Shown: positions 1-9,334 of the stretch, in pieces
Layout of the letters: every line of letters starts with the position of its first letter
Position numbering within the stretch: position 1 is the first letter of the stretch
Assembly: GCA_036446455.1 (NCBI GenBank)
Contig: JAZFSZ010000072.1
Coordinates: forward strand, 1-38,731
Reading direction: 5' to 3'
Length of the DNA: 38,731 nucleotides
Source: JAZFSZ01 sp036446455
Lineage (GTDB): Bacteria > Pseudomonadota > Gammaproteobacteria > Acidiferrobacterales > JAJDNE01
Program-made: the position numbers and the translations under genes
Notes under the pieces: generated by a model
What the model was told of the DNA's origin: nothing
Database searches by the model: none
Seen by the model: only the letters and a program-made list of their open reading frames with translations

Positions 1-67
1 TGCTCATTATGAGTCCCCCGGTTATTGTAATAACAATCTGAAAAAAGCTTATATAAGTGTTAACACT

Positions 68-94
68 AAAGGCCGCCGTTATACGACGGCCTTT
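68..94 (-). terminator. Probable terminator of the ArsR/SRPBCC operon
   Basis: An 11-bp stem with one mismatch (AAAGGCCGCCG paired with CGACGGCCTTT) around a short TTATA loop lies just past the stop codon of the minus-strand SRPBCC gene. The U-tract after the stem on the minus strand is short, so termination may be modest. The palindrome AGTGTTAACACT (56-67) lies beyond it and has no assigned role. Confidence 0.6.
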
Positions 95-101
95 ACGTTC
101 A

Positions 102-551
102 CTATTGGGCTTCTATCGCGGATAACTCTTTGTCCAGACACTCAAGTATACGTATCCAACCGCCTTTGTGGTTGTCGCTTTCTTGTTGATCAGGAAGGAA
201 TGCGTGACTCAAAGTGAGTCGGGTTTCATTGTCACTCAATGATTCGAAGTTGAGTGTGACCACGGTTTCTATTCCCTGAGTGCCGGGAGATAACCAGGTG
301 AACTGCAGTTTTCGGGGTCGGTCGATAATTTTATAGGTGCCGGTATGCGGAAGATTTTGATCGCCCACCGCCATAGTAAAATCAAATGCACCGCCCTCTT
401 TGGCATCGATAATGGGATTGGGTACATTGACACCCTCTCCCGGACACATCCATTGTTTGATTCCTTCCACGTCCAGCCATGCATCAAAAACGGTTTCCAC
501 TGCCGCTGAAAATACGCGGGAGATTTCGAGCTCGTGATTGTTTTCTGCCAT
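102..551 (-). CDS. SRPBCC/AHSA1-family protein
   Basis: A 149-residue protein of the START/SRPBCC fold as used in Aha1-C-like (AHSA1) proteins: an N-terminal beta strand followed by a segment like VFDAWLD..IKQWMCPG, then a strand-rich middle (GGAFDFTM, GTYKIIDRPRKLQFTW) and a long C-terminal helix (GGWIRILECLDKELS). The family has a hydrophobic ligand cavity, but the natural ligand is generally unknown, and nothing here shows an enzymatic residue set. ATG at 551 is preferred over the in-frame ATG at 563 because GGAGG lies five bases before it. The upstream ATG overlaps the stop codon of the ArsR gene, so the two genes are translationally coupled. This ArsR-SRPBCC pair is a common arrangement. 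Its stress or substrate signal cannot be read from sequence. Confidence 0.85.
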   Translation of the reverse strand: MAENNHELEISRVFSAAVETVFDAWLDVEGIKQWMCPGEGVNVPNPIIDAKEGGAFDFTMAVGDQNLPHTGTYKIIDRPRKLQFTWLSPGTQGIETVVTLNFESLSDNETRLTLSHAFLPDQQESDNHKGGWIRILECLDKELSAIEAQ

Positions 552-562
552 GATGTCCTCCA

Positions 563-919
563 TTACTTCTTTCGCGATGCTTTTGATTTAGACGCGACAT
601 AATTCTCCAGCGCGTCCAGCCTTTGCTCCCAGAATTCTCTATAAAACCTGATCCACTTTTCCACGTCATTGAGACGCTCACCATTGAAACTACACAAATG
701 AACGCGCCCTTGTACCCTTCTTTTTATAAGGTCTGCTTTTTCCAGCACTTTCAGGTGTTTTGATACCGCGTTAAGCGACATTTCGTGATGCTGTGCCAGA
801 TCGGTCACCCGCTGCGGTTCCCGTTTCAGCTGATCCAATATCCGCCGGCGGGTAGTGTCCGCCAACGCATGAAAGATCCTGTCCAGTTGCTGATTTTGAA
901 TATGATTTAATTCAACCAT
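563..919 (-). CDS. ArsR-family winged-helix repressor
   Basis: A 118-residue ArsR/SmtB-type DNA-binding protein. The conserved start of the fold, FHALADTTRRRILDQL, is present at about residues 15-30. The recognition region (HHEMSLNAVSKHLKVLEKADLI) and the wing (KRRVQGRVHLCSF) follow. There is no CxC metal motif of the ArsR/CadC kind, so metal sensing is not supported. It is of the class paired with SRPBCC proteins. ATG at 919 is the first ATG; a TTG at 937 would add six residues. The ATG sits inside a perfect inverted repeat (911-928), which makes autorepression by steric block likely. It is the first gene of a two-gene operon. Confidence 0.85.
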   Translation of the reverse strand: MVELNHIQNQQLDRIFHALADTTRRRILDQLKREPQRVTDLAQHHEMSLNAVSKHLKVLEKADLIKRRVQGRVHLCSFNGERLNDVEKWIRFYREFWEQRLDALENYVASKSKASRKK

Positions 920-928
920 TTGGTTGAA
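911..928. promoter_or_regulatory. Inverted-repeat operator over the arsR start codon
   Basis: TTCAACC-ATTT-GGTTGAA is a perfect 7+7 bp inverted repeat. On the minus strand the repeat includes the ATG of the ArsR-type repressor at 919. A dimeric winged-helix repressor bound here would cover the translation start and block transcription. The assignment to this repressor is inferred from position and symmetry. Confidence 0.65.
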
Positions 929-1295
929 TATAAACAAGAGTCAACAAGCTGTCAACCAGCGTCTGCGGGATACCACGAAAAGGCTTTAAAAGTATTCAGC
1001 ACCCTTTACGACAGTGGTCGCGGCCGCACGCTGCGGTCAATCCAGTCTTTACTACCATTCGACTTGCTACAGCTGTGAATGCAAGACGCATTATGTGTTG
1101 TGCGTCGGCAAATGATCCTGTCAGCGGATATTCTGCCCCGTTTTTTCACGGGATGTAGTTCGCTTGCGACAAACGGTCATGCGCAACCCACACATTTCGC
1201 TGTATCTTACTTGCAGATATTCCTCAGGCAGCGGGCTACATACCTCAGGTTTCGACCCACCCGATCCCTATAACAATGACACAGAGGAAACGACC
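929..1295. other. Gene-free divergent region
   Basis: About 370 bases separate the arsR start from the AEC permease start. It must hold promoters for both directions. Short reading frames here have no Shine-Dalgarno sequence or recognisable family, and no convincing -35/-10 pair, repeat or RNA fold was seen apart from the arsR operator at its left edge. Confidence 0.5.
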
Positions 1296-2216
1296 ATGTT
1301 TACCGCACTAGGACAGATTGCCGTTTTTATTGCTATCGGCGCACTTTGGCGTTTCATAAAACCCATGGGCATTGGCGTCAGCGCCATGCAGCGCCCCTTG
1401 TTCACACTGATCTACGCCGTTCTGTTACCAGCACTGGTGTTTTTCGTCACCTGGAAAATGCCGTTAAACCAGACGGCCCTGCGCATGCTCGTGATCATGG
1501 TCGTCGTCACATTGGTGGCCCTGGCATTGGCGTGGTTCTATTACAAGCAAACGAACTTGCCACGACGTATCCAGGGACCCCTGATCATCGCCGCTGTGTT
1601 TGGCGGTGTGGCATTTTTCGGCCTGCCGGCAACGAAAATGCTGGTCGCCGGCTGGACGGCGCGCGTTGCTATCGAATACATGCTGGTCGCCAATGTACTC
1701 ATTCTGCTTACCGTCGGGACCTTTTTGCTGTCGAGCTATGGCGGAGAAGACGCACCAAAAGAAAAGCCAGGTCAGGCGCTGATCAAGGAACCCCTGCTAT
1801 GGGCAGCAGTGGTAGGCCTGCTGTTAAACCTTCTCGAAGCCAGAGTCCCCGGCTTTCTGGACGGCTTGTACAACATGCTCTCATCGAGCATTCCGCCGTT
1901 GATGTTGATCACACTGGGTCTCAGCCTCAACTGGACTGCGGAATGGAACAAGCTGATTGTTCGCGGCTTACTGCCCGCAGCCGGCCTGAAACTGATTCTT
2001 GTTCCACTTATGGTATGGGGAATGGTGTGGCTGATCGGGCCGGTGGGTGCGAAGGGTCTGAAGGCTTTGATGATTGATGCGGCCGTACCTGGTTTCCTGT
2101 TTGGAATCGTTCTCTGCGAACGTTACAAACTCACGACCGCAGCCTATATTGCTGCACTCAGCTTTACCACGGTGCTGTCATTCATCGCTATTCCCGTTTG
2201 GCTTAGCCTGGTCTGA
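1296..2216 (+). CDS. AEC-family (auxin efflux carrier-like) permease
   Basis: A 306-residue membrane protein with about ten hydrophobic segments in two halves joined by a polar loop (GGEDAPKEKPGQ, near residues 150-160). This is the architecture of bacterial AEC/Mem_trans carriers, which move organic acids or other small anions. Second-half motifs such as SSIPPLMLITLGLSL and AAVPGFLFGIVLCERY fit the family's broken-helix regions. The start at 1296 has AGAGGAAA a few bases upstream and begins directly at the first hydrophobic segment. A longer in-frame reading back to 1164 adds a polar stretch unlike any transporter N-terminus. It is a single-gene unit with no partner that would reveal the substrate. 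Confidence 0.75.
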   Translation: MFTALGQIAVFIAIGALWRFIKPMGIGVSAMQRPLFTLIYAVLLPALVFFVTWKMPLNQTALRMLVIMVVVTLVALALAWFYYKQTNLPRRIQGPLIIAAVFGGVAFFGLPATKMLVAGWTARVAIEYMLVANVLILLTVGTFLLSSYGGEDAPKEKPGQALIKEPLLWAAVVGLLLNLLEARVPGFLDGLYNMLSSSIPPLMLITLGLSLNWTAEWNKLIVRGLLPAAGLKLILVPLMVWGMVWLIGPVGAKGLKALMIDAAVPGFLFGIVLCERYKLTTAAYIAALSFTTVLSFIAIPVWLSLV

Positions 2217-2394
2217 AGACAGGATAAACTGGATCAAAAACCCGCGCCAGCAAAAAATTGTCCGCTTTACTGGCCCGGTTCGCAATCCATTTTAACGAAC
2301 TGAAATCGTTATCCATTCCATATTAAATCGCCCCTTGTTTTATGGCGCCGGCCACCACGAACCGCGTCGGCTTATCACAATATATTACTGCTGA

Positions 2395-4233
2395 TCAGTG
2401 AGCGTTGTTAACCACCCCAACCTGTGGCATATCGGCGAGCCCGGTTTCGCGGGCATGTTCCTCGAAACCACGGTTGCGCCAGAAGAATGCGCCGGGCATG
2501 GTGGTGGGGATAACCAGAACATAATACAAGGCGCGTCCAACGAGCATGGTTAGCATAATCAGTGCGGCCAACGCGATCCAGATCACAAGGCCAAGCCAAC
2601 CTTCCGGGCTAGCGATGCCAATACCGGTCATAGCAACAACACCAATCAACAGTCCAATGTAGCGCGCTAGATAGGATTTTCCATAGCGTGTCCGCTGTTC
2701 ATAGTGAGACGCCGCGCCCTCACCGCCCTGCCGCTGCATCGCGCGGGCATGAAGAATTAGGCCAATGCCTTCCATAAGCAGGCCAGTGGCAACGGGCCAG
2801 GCCAGCACTTGCAACAAACCGGCGATAGGACTGCCTTCGACCAACAACAGGCCGCCGTAAGCAATCCCGACAAACAGCCCGCCCAGTGCCAACGTATTGC
2901 CCATGAACGTGGTTAAGGTCTGCCAGTGATCCCAGAAAGGACGTGCCTTGATGCGGTACGCCAGATACATTAAATAGATAGAGGCGGGCCCGCTTACAAG
3001 TGCACTCCAGGCAAAGAACTCTCGTGCTGATTCAATAAGTCCCGCGGGCAAGCCGGAAAAGAGTAGCGGTAACACGCTCAATATTGCATAAAGACCCAGC
3101 GTATTCAGAAAAATAACAATGCCGGCGGCTTCACGACTCACCGGTGAATAACGCAAATTATAAAAGCCGCGATAGAATCGACTGGGTTTACCAAGATGCA
3201 TTACAGATAGTACGAGTGCAAAAACTTGTAGTGCCGCCAGACCGAATAGCATCAAGGAGAAACCCAACGGATGTGACGTGCTTGAAATGCCACCCAGACC
3301 AAACCACGAAGCCAGGAACAACACCATAAACGCTCCCACGGCACCCTGGGTCAGCAGCGTAAACCATACCAGCGGGTTTTCTCGTGAACTCAGCTGACTC
3401 AGGTTCCACTGCCGATCGGTTTGCGTGCCATGTACCTTGGTTTTGTACTCGCCCTCGCCTTGCTCGTCACGCTCGTAGCGAATCGGCATTGAATCCGGGC
3501 GCGTCATTTCGTGCGGCAGGCTCCTGGTTTGCTGAAAGCGAATATTGGGATGAGTGATCTCCGGTGATGGGAAACCGGGTATCTGTGTTTGCAGTTGATC
3601 GCGGTTCTCCGGCATGGTTTCAATTACACCAAAATCCAGCGCGCCGGCGAGACAAGCGGATACACAAGCCGGCTTTAAACCCATTTCGAGACGGTCGACA
3701 CACATATTGCATTTTTCAACGTGACCTTGAACGGGGTCCAGTTGCGGCGCGTTGTAGGGACATACCCAGGTGCAATAACCACAGCCAAAACAGATATCGG
3801 GGTCCTGCAGTACGGCACCGTACTCAGCAAACTTGGTATACGCGCGGGTGGGACAGCCCTTGAGACAAACCGGATCATCGCAATGGTTACAGGCCATTGA
3901 GATGTTCATGCGGTGGTAATCGGGATAAGTACCACCCTCGACAAAACCTACCGCACGAAAGGCCAGATGCGGTTCGAGATTATTTTTCTCGCTGCAGGCG
4001 GATTCACAAGCGTGACAAGCGATGCAATTGTCGGCGTTGAAATAAAAACCGTGTTGTTTGTAGCGATCTGGATTATTGCTGACAGTACAATCGCCATTGA
4101 TGTTCAGGCTCTTGCCCGCCAACGCATCGGCCTCCCGAATCAGCTTGATAAATTTTCCATATTGATTTCGATCCGGTGCATCAGTTTGCGGAATAAAATC
4201 GTCATCCGGTTCGTCGTCACTTGTTCTAAACAT
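2395..4233 (-). CDS. DmsB-DmsC fusion: four-cluster ferredoxin with quinol anchor
   Basis: A 612-residue fusion. Residues about 60-205 hold four ferredoxin Cys sets (CIACHACESAC, CNHCDDPVCLKGC, CFGCGYCTWVC, and CNMC with CVSAC), giving four [4Fe-4S] clusters as in DmsB/NrfC subunits. After a polar linker, residues about 285-600 carry some eight membrane segments of the DmsC/NrfD anchor type, which oxidises quinol. There is no Tat signal, so the ferredoxin half should be cytoplasmic. It is the last gene of nirB-nirD-narB, 17 bases after narB. Its likely role is to pass electrons from the quinol pool to the assimilatory nitrate reductase, in place of the NADH diaphorase or soluble ferredoxin used elsewhere. 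Family assignment is firm; the electron route is inferred. Confidence 0.85.
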   Translation of the reverse strand: MFRTSDDEPDDDFIPQTDAPDRNQYGKFIKLIREADALAGKSLNINGDCTVSNNPDRYKQHGFYFNADNCIACHACESACSEKNNLEPHLAFRAVGFVEGGTYPDYHRMNISMACNHCDDPVCLKGCPTRAYTKFAEYGAVLQDPDICFGCGYCTWVCPYNAPQLDPVQGHVEKCNMCVDRLEMGLKPACVSACLAGALDFGVIETMPENRDQLQTQIPGFPSPEITHPNIRFQQTRSLPHEMTRPDSMPIRYERDEQGEGEYKTKVHGTQTDRQWNLSQLSSRENPLVWFTLLTQGAVGAFMVLFLASWFGLGGISSTSHPLGFSLMLFGLAALQVFALVLSVMHLGKPSRFYRGFYNLRYSPVSREAAGIVIFLNTLGLYAILSVLPLLFSGLPAGLIESAREFFAWSALVSGPASIYLMYLAYRIKARPFWDHWQTLTTFMGNTLALGGLFVGIAYGGLLLVEGSPIAGLLQVLAWPVATGLLMEGIGLILHARAMQRQGGEGAASHYEQRTRYGKSYLARYIGLLIGVVAMTGIGIASPEGWLGLVIWIALAALIMLTMLVGRALYYVLVIPTTMPGAFFWRNRGFEEHARETGLADMPQVGVVNNAH

Positions 4234-4250
4234 AAACTTCTACCTTGATC

Positions 4251-6431
4251 CTAATAGGTGCGTGCTGCCTTGTTGCGTACGCCCGCCGCTTGCTGGTCTG
4301 CAGCGGGTTCGATATGCACACTACATTGCTTGAACGCCGGCTGGCGGCTATGGGGGTCGAGCAACCCGAGAGTCAATCGGTTAACACAGTCGTGGAAATG
4401 AAACGGGATAAACACCATGTTGGGTGGTACACGCTGTGTCAGCTGTACCATCACCACAGCATCGCCGCGACGCGAGGTAAGACGCGCGTAGCTGCTGTGC
4501 TCGATGCCAAGCTCCCTGGCCGCATCCGGATTCATCTCCATATAGGGCGTTGGACTGAATTTATTGAGATTACCAATCTTGCCAGTGCGAGTACGTGTGT
4601 GGAAATGTTCGACAACGCGGCCACTATTGAGCCAGAACGAATAGTTGTCATCCGGCAATTCATTATTATCTCTGAATGGCAAGGGAATCAGCTTCGCCTT
4701 GCCGTCGGCATGCTGAAATATTCCGTTGGTATACAATCGCGACGATCCGGACTCGGCACCCTCGGTGCACGGCCACTGCATGCCGCGCTGCGCTTCAATT
4801 TTATCGTAACTCATCCCTGAATAATCCATCATGCGTCCTTTTGATAACGTACGCAGCTCCTCAAACACACCTTCGGCAGATTCCGGGAACTTGATTCTAT
4901 TACCCTGATCAAAACGTTTGGCCATCTGGTTAAAAATCCACAGGTCGGGTTTCGACTCAGCATAAGGTGCCACGAAGTTACGTGTGAGATTGACCCGACG
5001 TTCGGTGTTGGTAAAACAGCCCTCCTTCTCTGCCCACACGGCTGCCGGCAAGAAGGCATGTGAATATTCATTAGTCTCGACATCTTCATAAGTATCCTGA
5101 ACCACGAGAAACTCGAGCTTCGCCAGCGTTTTGCGGATACGCGGCGTATTCGCCATCGACGTCATGGGATTGGTGGCCACCAGCCATAAACCCTTGATCT
5201 GGCCAGACTCGATTGCCGGAAAAATATCGGTCTGCAACAGGCCACGTTTCTTCGGGAAGAATTCCGCATCGATACCCCAGAAATCTGCGATATCTTGCCG
5301 GTCCTGCTCATTTTCCAGCGCGCGATAGCCGGGCAAACCGGAACAGGAAGACCACTCGCGCGTTCCCATAGCATTGCATTGGCCCGTGATCGAAAGTGCG
5401 GTGCCACCCGGCTTGCCAATATTGCCGGTGATTAAATTCAGATTATTGATGCCGACAACTCCATCAGAACCGTGCGTACTCTGATTGATGCCCATGGTCC
5501 AGATAGTCATGGCGGCGCCAGCGTTGGCATAGGTGCGCGCCACATTGCGAATCGTGTCTTCGTCAATTCCACAGATTCGCGATGAACTGATCGGGTCATA
5601 TTGTTCTACAAGCTTGGCGAATGACGCGTAATCAGAGGTGTGTGATCCGATGAAACCGCTGTCCTCCAGGCCTTCATCAAGAATGACATGCGCCAGGCTA
5701 TTCAACAGCACCAGATCGGTGCCAGGTATAATCGGTAAATGGATATCCGCTTTTTGCGCCAACATGGTGACGCGCGGGTCGACCACGATTAGCGGGAATT
5801 TGCGTTTCTCCAGCGCTTGCTGCAGGCGCCAGTAAATAACCGGGTGCTGTTCCGGCAAATTGGAGCCGATGGCCAGCAAACACTCGGTGTGATCAAAATC
5901 GTCATAACAGCCGGGTGGTCCATCACTGCCGAACGAACGCTTGTATCCGGAAACCGCCGACGACATGCACAATGTGGTATTGCCATCGTAATTATTTGTG
6001 CCTATCACGCCACGAACCAGCTTACCGAGCGTATAAAATTCTTCGGTCATGATTTGACCAGTAGACACAATGGCAAATGAATCGCGGCCGTATTTGGCCT
6101 GAATACGTTTTATCTCGCCAGCAACTTTATCCAGCGCCTGCTCCCAGGACGCCTCTTTAAACGGCTGGTGCTGTTTGTTGCGCAGCAACGGTACACGACC
6201 ACGACCGGCAGACTTGAATAATTCGTGCCCATAAATACCTTTCAGGCAAAGCTTGCCCAGATTGACCGGGGCTGAACCAACACCACGACTGGCGACGGCG
6301 TCGCCAGCCTGATTCAGGCCAATCTCGATGGAACAACCGGTGGAACAATAACCGCAAGTGGTGTACTTCCAATCGACAATACCCTTATCGGCAATCTTGA
6401 TCGGGTTTTTCTTTCTGCGCCCGAAAAGCAT
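4251..6431 (-). CDS. narB: Assimilatory nitrate reductase, catalytic Mo subunit
   Basis: A 726-residue cytoplasmic molybdopterin oxidoreductase of the NarB/NasA group, reducing nitrate to nitrite. The N-terminal [4Fe-4S] site is C26-C29-C33 and C62. The molybdenum ligand is Cys155 in a TTLCMSSAV context typical of assimilatory (Nap-like) nitrate reductases. GTNNYDGN, MGINQSTHGSDGVVGINNLNLITGNIGKPG and the C-terminal molydopterin-binding region (about 595-705) follow the family order. No Tat signal is present. It lacks the C-terminal [2Fe-2S] extension of some enteric NasA proteins and matches the length of cyanobacterial NarB. It starts 24 bases after nirD and precedes the DmsBC fusion, its probable electron donor. 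The cofactor is expected to be bis-MGD, which fits mobA nearby. Confidence 0.93.
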   Translation of the reverse strand: MLFGRRKKNPIKIADKGIVDWKYTTCGYCSTGCSIEIGLNQAGDAVASRGVGSAPVNLGKLCLKGIYGHELFKSAGRGRVPLLRNKQHQPFKEASWEQALDKVAGEIKRIQAKYGRDSFAIVSTGQIMTEEFYTLGKLVRGVIGTNNYDGNTTLCMSSAVSGYKRSFGSDGPPGCYDDFDHTECLLAIGSNLPEQHPVIYWRLQQALEKRKFPLIVVDPRVTMLAQKADIHLPIIPGTDLVLLNSLAHVILDEGLEDSGFIGSHTSDYASFAKLVEQYDPISSSRICGIDEDTIRNVARTYANAGAAMTIWTMGINQSTHGSDGVVGINNLNLITGNIGKPGGTALSITGQCNAMGTREWSSCSGLPGYRALENEQDRQDIADFWGIDAEFFPKKRGLLQTDIFPAIESGQIKGLWLVATNPMTSMANTPRIRKTLAKLEFLVVQDTYEDVETNEYSHAFLPAAVWAEKEGCFTNTERRVNLTRNFVAPYAESKPDLWIFNQMAKRFDQGNRIKFPESAEGVFEELRTLSKGRMMDYSGMSYDKIEAQRGMQWPCTEGAESGSSRLYTNGIFQHADGKAKLIPLPFRDNNELPDDNYSFWLNSGRVVEHFHTRTRTGKIGNLNKFSPTPYMEMNPDAARELGIEHSSYARLTSRRGDAVVMVQLTQRVPPNMVFIPFHFHDCVNRLTLGLLDPHSRQPAFKQCSVHIEPAADQQAAGVRNKAARTY

Positions 6432-6455
6432 GGATAACTCCTGAAACAGTAATTT

Positions 6456-6821
6456 CTATTTATTAGGACAGCCAGCATTGGGTATCAGCGACAAATACAC
6501 AGTGTCGCCTTTCATACGCACCGGATAACTGGCAGCACAGCCTTCATCAGGCGCGACCGCCTCACCGGAGTCGAGATTGATTTTCCAATCATGTAAAGGG
6601 CAGGCAACTTTATTGCCATGCACTATGCCCTGCGACAATGGCCCGCCTTTGTGCGGGCATTCGTCACGCAGAGCAAATATTCTGTCATCAACAGTGCGAA
6701 ACACGGCGATGTTGCCCTCGGCACGCTCTATCACCCGGGCACCTTGCCTCGGGATATCGTTAATGCTGCCGACCTCGATCCAATCGGATTGTTGTTCTGC
6801 GGAACGGTTTGCTACGTTCAT
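6456..6821 (-). CDS. nirD: Nitrite reductase small subunit (Rieske-type)
   Basis: A 121-residue NirD, the small subunit of cytoplasmic NADH-nitrite reductase. The fold is Rieske-like, and this copy keeps the full [2Fe-2S] ligand set: ECPHKGGPLS (Cys, His) and ACPLHDWKIN (Cys, His). Many enteric NirD proteins have lost these residues, so this one may carry a real cluster. It is placed ten bases after nirB and is translated in the same operon, as expected for a NirBD enzyme. Confidence 0.93.
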   Translation of the reverse strand: MNVANRSAEQQSDWIEVGSINDIPRQGARVIERAEGNIAVFRTVDDRIFALRDECPHKGGPLSQGIVHGNKVACPLHDWKINLDSGEAVAPDEGCAASYPVRMKGDTVYLSLIPNAGCPNK

Positions 6822-6831
6822 AAGATTTCCC

Positions 6832-9267
6832 TCAGCCTACTTTCTTAAGCGGTTTGAATTCATGTTGATCGACACCCTCGGCACGTTCCGCCCAGGGATC
6901 TTGCTGCACAAATTTCTGCGCAAACAGGAATCGCTCTGCCAGCGCCTTGCGGTTTTTCCCGTCTTCAACGACCCTTTCCTTGATATAAGTCAGACCAACA
7001 CGTTCCAACCACGGTGCTGTACGCTCCAGGTAATGCGCCTCTTCACGGTATATCTGCATAAACGCAGCACTGTATTCCAGCACCTCTTCTTCAGTTTTTA
7101 CCGAACACAGGAAATCAGTGGCGCGCACCTTGACACCTCCATTGCCACCGATGTGCAGCTCGTAACCGGAATCGACACAAACGACACCAAAATCCTTAAT
7201 TGTGGCCTCGGCACAATTGCGCGGGCAACCGGAGACCGCCATTTTAAATTTGTGTGGCGTCCACGAACCCCAGGTCATTTTTTCCAGCTTAATACCAAGC
7301 TGGGTCGAGTCCTGGGTACCAAAGCGACACCACTCCTTGCCAACGCAAGTCTTGACCGTACGCAGCGCCTTGCCGTAAGCATGCCCGGACACCAAGCCCG
7401 CTTTGGTCAAATCACCCCAGATCACCGGCAGCTCTTCCTTCTTCAGACCGTACAAAGCAATGCGCTGGCCGCCAGTAACATGGACCGTACTGACATTAAA
7501 TTTCTCGGCGACATCGGCAATGGCCCGCAACTCTTTTGGCGTGGTACCACCACCCCACATGCGTGGAATCACGGAATAAGTGCCATCTTTCTGAATATTG
7601 GCGTGGGCGCGCTCGTTGATGAAACGCGACTGATTGTCGTCGACGTACTCGCCCGGCCAGGCGCACAACAGATAATAGTTCAGTGCCGGTCGGCACTTGT
7701 TACAGCCGTCAGGTGTCCTCCAATCCAGTGTCTTCATGACGACTGGCATTTCTTTCAATTCCTGTTCGACAATAGCCCGTCGCACATCGTCATGAGAATG
7801 ATCACTGCAGGCACATATCGGTTTCTTCTTGGGTACATCTGAATAGTCACTGCCGAGTGTGTTTGCCAATAATTGCTCTACCAGCCCGGTACAGGAACCG
7901 CAGGAGCTGGAGGCCTTGGTGTGGGTACGTACATTTTCCAGCGTAAACAGACCCTTTGAAGTGATGGCGTTAACAATGTCGCCCTTGCACACACCGTTAC
8001 AACCACAGATCTCCATGTTGTCACTCATGGCGGCAACGGCGTCGGCGCCACCGTGACCGGCATCACCGAGATGGGACTGTCCATAAAGAATGTGATTGCG
8101 CATGTCGCTGATATCGGTGTCATCACGCATGAGCTGGAAATACCAGGCGCCATTAATGGTGTCGCCATACAACACGGCACCCTGTATTTTGTTATCTTTT
8201 AATACAATCTTCTTGTAGATACCGCCCGCCGCGTCCTGCAAGACAATCTCTTCAGTATCTTCATTGCTAGTGAAGTCACCGGCGGAAAACAGATCGATCC
8301 CGGTGACTTTAAGTTTGGTGGATACCATGGAGCCGACATATTGCGCGTATCCCATTTGTGCCAGGTGGTTGGCACAGACCTTGGCCTGCTCAAACAGCGG
8401 CGCCACCAGACCATAAATCTCGCCACGATGTTGCACACATTCGCCCACGGCATAAACGCGCGGGTCATAGGTCTGCATGGTGTCACTGACAACAACACCA
8501 CGTTCGCAGAAAATACCGGCGTCTTTTGCCAGTTTCACGTTGGGTCGAATTCCCACCGCCATCACCACCAGATCAGCGGTAATCTCGCGGCCGTCTTCAA
8601 GAACCACACCCTGTACCCGTTTCTTACCAATGATTTCCCGGGTTGAGGCCTTCATCAGGAATTCAATGCCGCGAGTTTCCAGTTCTTGCTTCAACATCTT
8701 GCCGGCGACACTGTCGAGCTGCCGCTCCATGAGGGTATCCATCAAATGCAACACGGTGACCTTCATGCCCTGCTTCATTAATCCATTTGCGGCCTCAAGC
8801 CCCAATAGACCACCACCAATAACCACGGCATGTCGGTGCTCTTTGGCAGCCGCGAGCATGGCATTGACGTTGGCGATATCACGAAAGGCAATCACACCTT
8901 CCAGATCATGCCCAGGCACCGGAATGATGAACGGATCAGAGCCAGTGGCGATCAGCAGACGATCGTAATCCACTTCAGTACCGTCGATGGCGATGACTTT
9001 GCGCTTGCGACGATCAATCTTGTTTATCGTCTTGCCAGCGAGCAGGGTGACGCCATTGTCGGAGTACCACTTCTCATCATTGAGCATGATCTCGCTGATG
9101 GTCTTTTCACCTGTCAGAACCGGGGAAAGTAAAATACGATTGTAGTTTCCGTATGGCTCGGAACCAAAAACAGTGATGTCATACAGATCGGGTACAAGAT
9201 CAAGCAATTCCTCGACAGTGCGCATGCCCGCCATGCCGTTGCCAATCAAAACCAGCTTTTCTTTCAT
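6832..9267 (-). CDS. nirB: NADH-dependent nitrite reductase, large subunit
   Basis: An 811-residue NirB that reduces nitrite to ammonium in the cytoplasm. In order: an FAD domain (VLIGNGMAGMRTVEEL) with an NADH-binding fold (VVIGGGLLGLEAANGL), a BFD-type [2Fe-2S] domain (CGCNGVCKGDIV and SSSCGSCTGLVEQLL), and the sirohaem/[4Fe-4S] sulfite-nitrite reductase domain with CVGKEWC and CPRNC as ligands in the last third. The start at 9267 is chosen because GGAGCAGGA lies just ahead of the ATG and because NirB proteins start with this sequence. An ATG at 9285 has no ribosome-binding site. It is the first gene of the nirB-nirD-narB-dmsBC operon, behind a sigma-54 promoter. Confidence 0.95.
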   Translation of the reverse strand: MKEKLVLIGNGMAGMRTVEELLDLVPDLYDITVFGSEPYGNYNRILLSPVLTGEKTISEIMLNDEKWYSDNGVTLLAGKTINKIDRRKRKVIAIDGTEVDYDRLLIATGSDPFIIPVPGHDLEGVIAFRDIANVNAMLAAAKEHRHAVVIGGGLLGLEAANGLMKQGMKVTVLHLMDTLMERQLDSVAGKMLKQELETRGIEFLMKASTREIIGKKRVQGVVLEDGREITADLVVMAVGIRPNVKLAKDAGIFCERGVVVSDTMQTYDPRVYAVGECVQHRGEIYGLVAPLFEQAKVCANHLAQMGYAQYVGSMVSTKLKVTGIDLFSAGDFTSNEDTEEIVLQDAAGGIYKKIVLKDNKIQGAVLYGDTINGAWYFQLMRDDTDISDMRNHILYGQSHLGDAGHGGADAVAAMSDNMEICGCNGVCKGDIVNAITSKGLFTLENVRTHTKASSSCGSCTGLVEQLLANTLGSDYSDVPKKKPICACSDHSHDDVRRAIVEQELKEMPVVMKTLDWRTPDGCNKCRPALNYYLLCAWPGEYVDDNQSRFINERAHANIQKDGTYSVIPRMWGGGTTPKELRAIADVAEKFNVSTVHVTGGQRIALYGLKKEELPVIWGDLTKAGLVSGHAYGKALRTVKTCVGKEWCRFGTQDSTQLGIKLEKMTWGSWTPHKFKMAVSGCPRNCAEATIKDFGVVCVDSGYELHIGGNGGVKVRATDFLCSVKTEEEVLEYSAAFMQIYREEAHYLERTAPWLERVGLTYIKERVVEDGKNRKALAERFLFAQKFVQQDPWAERAEGVDQHEFKPLKKVG

Positions 9268-9334
9268 TTCCTGCTCCGTTCGCATCCAGACGTTGTGTCT
9301 GGCGTGGCCTGTTTAATTTAACTATCCGGCATAT

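Noticed and set aside
1346..2077. A 243-codon plus-strand frame within the AEC permease
   Set aside because: It is an Arg/His-rich alternate-frame reading of a membrane protein gene.
6577..7842. A 421-codon plus-strand open frame across nirD and nirB
   Set aside because: It is fully antisense to two firmly identified genes, has no family resemblance, and its composition follows theirs.
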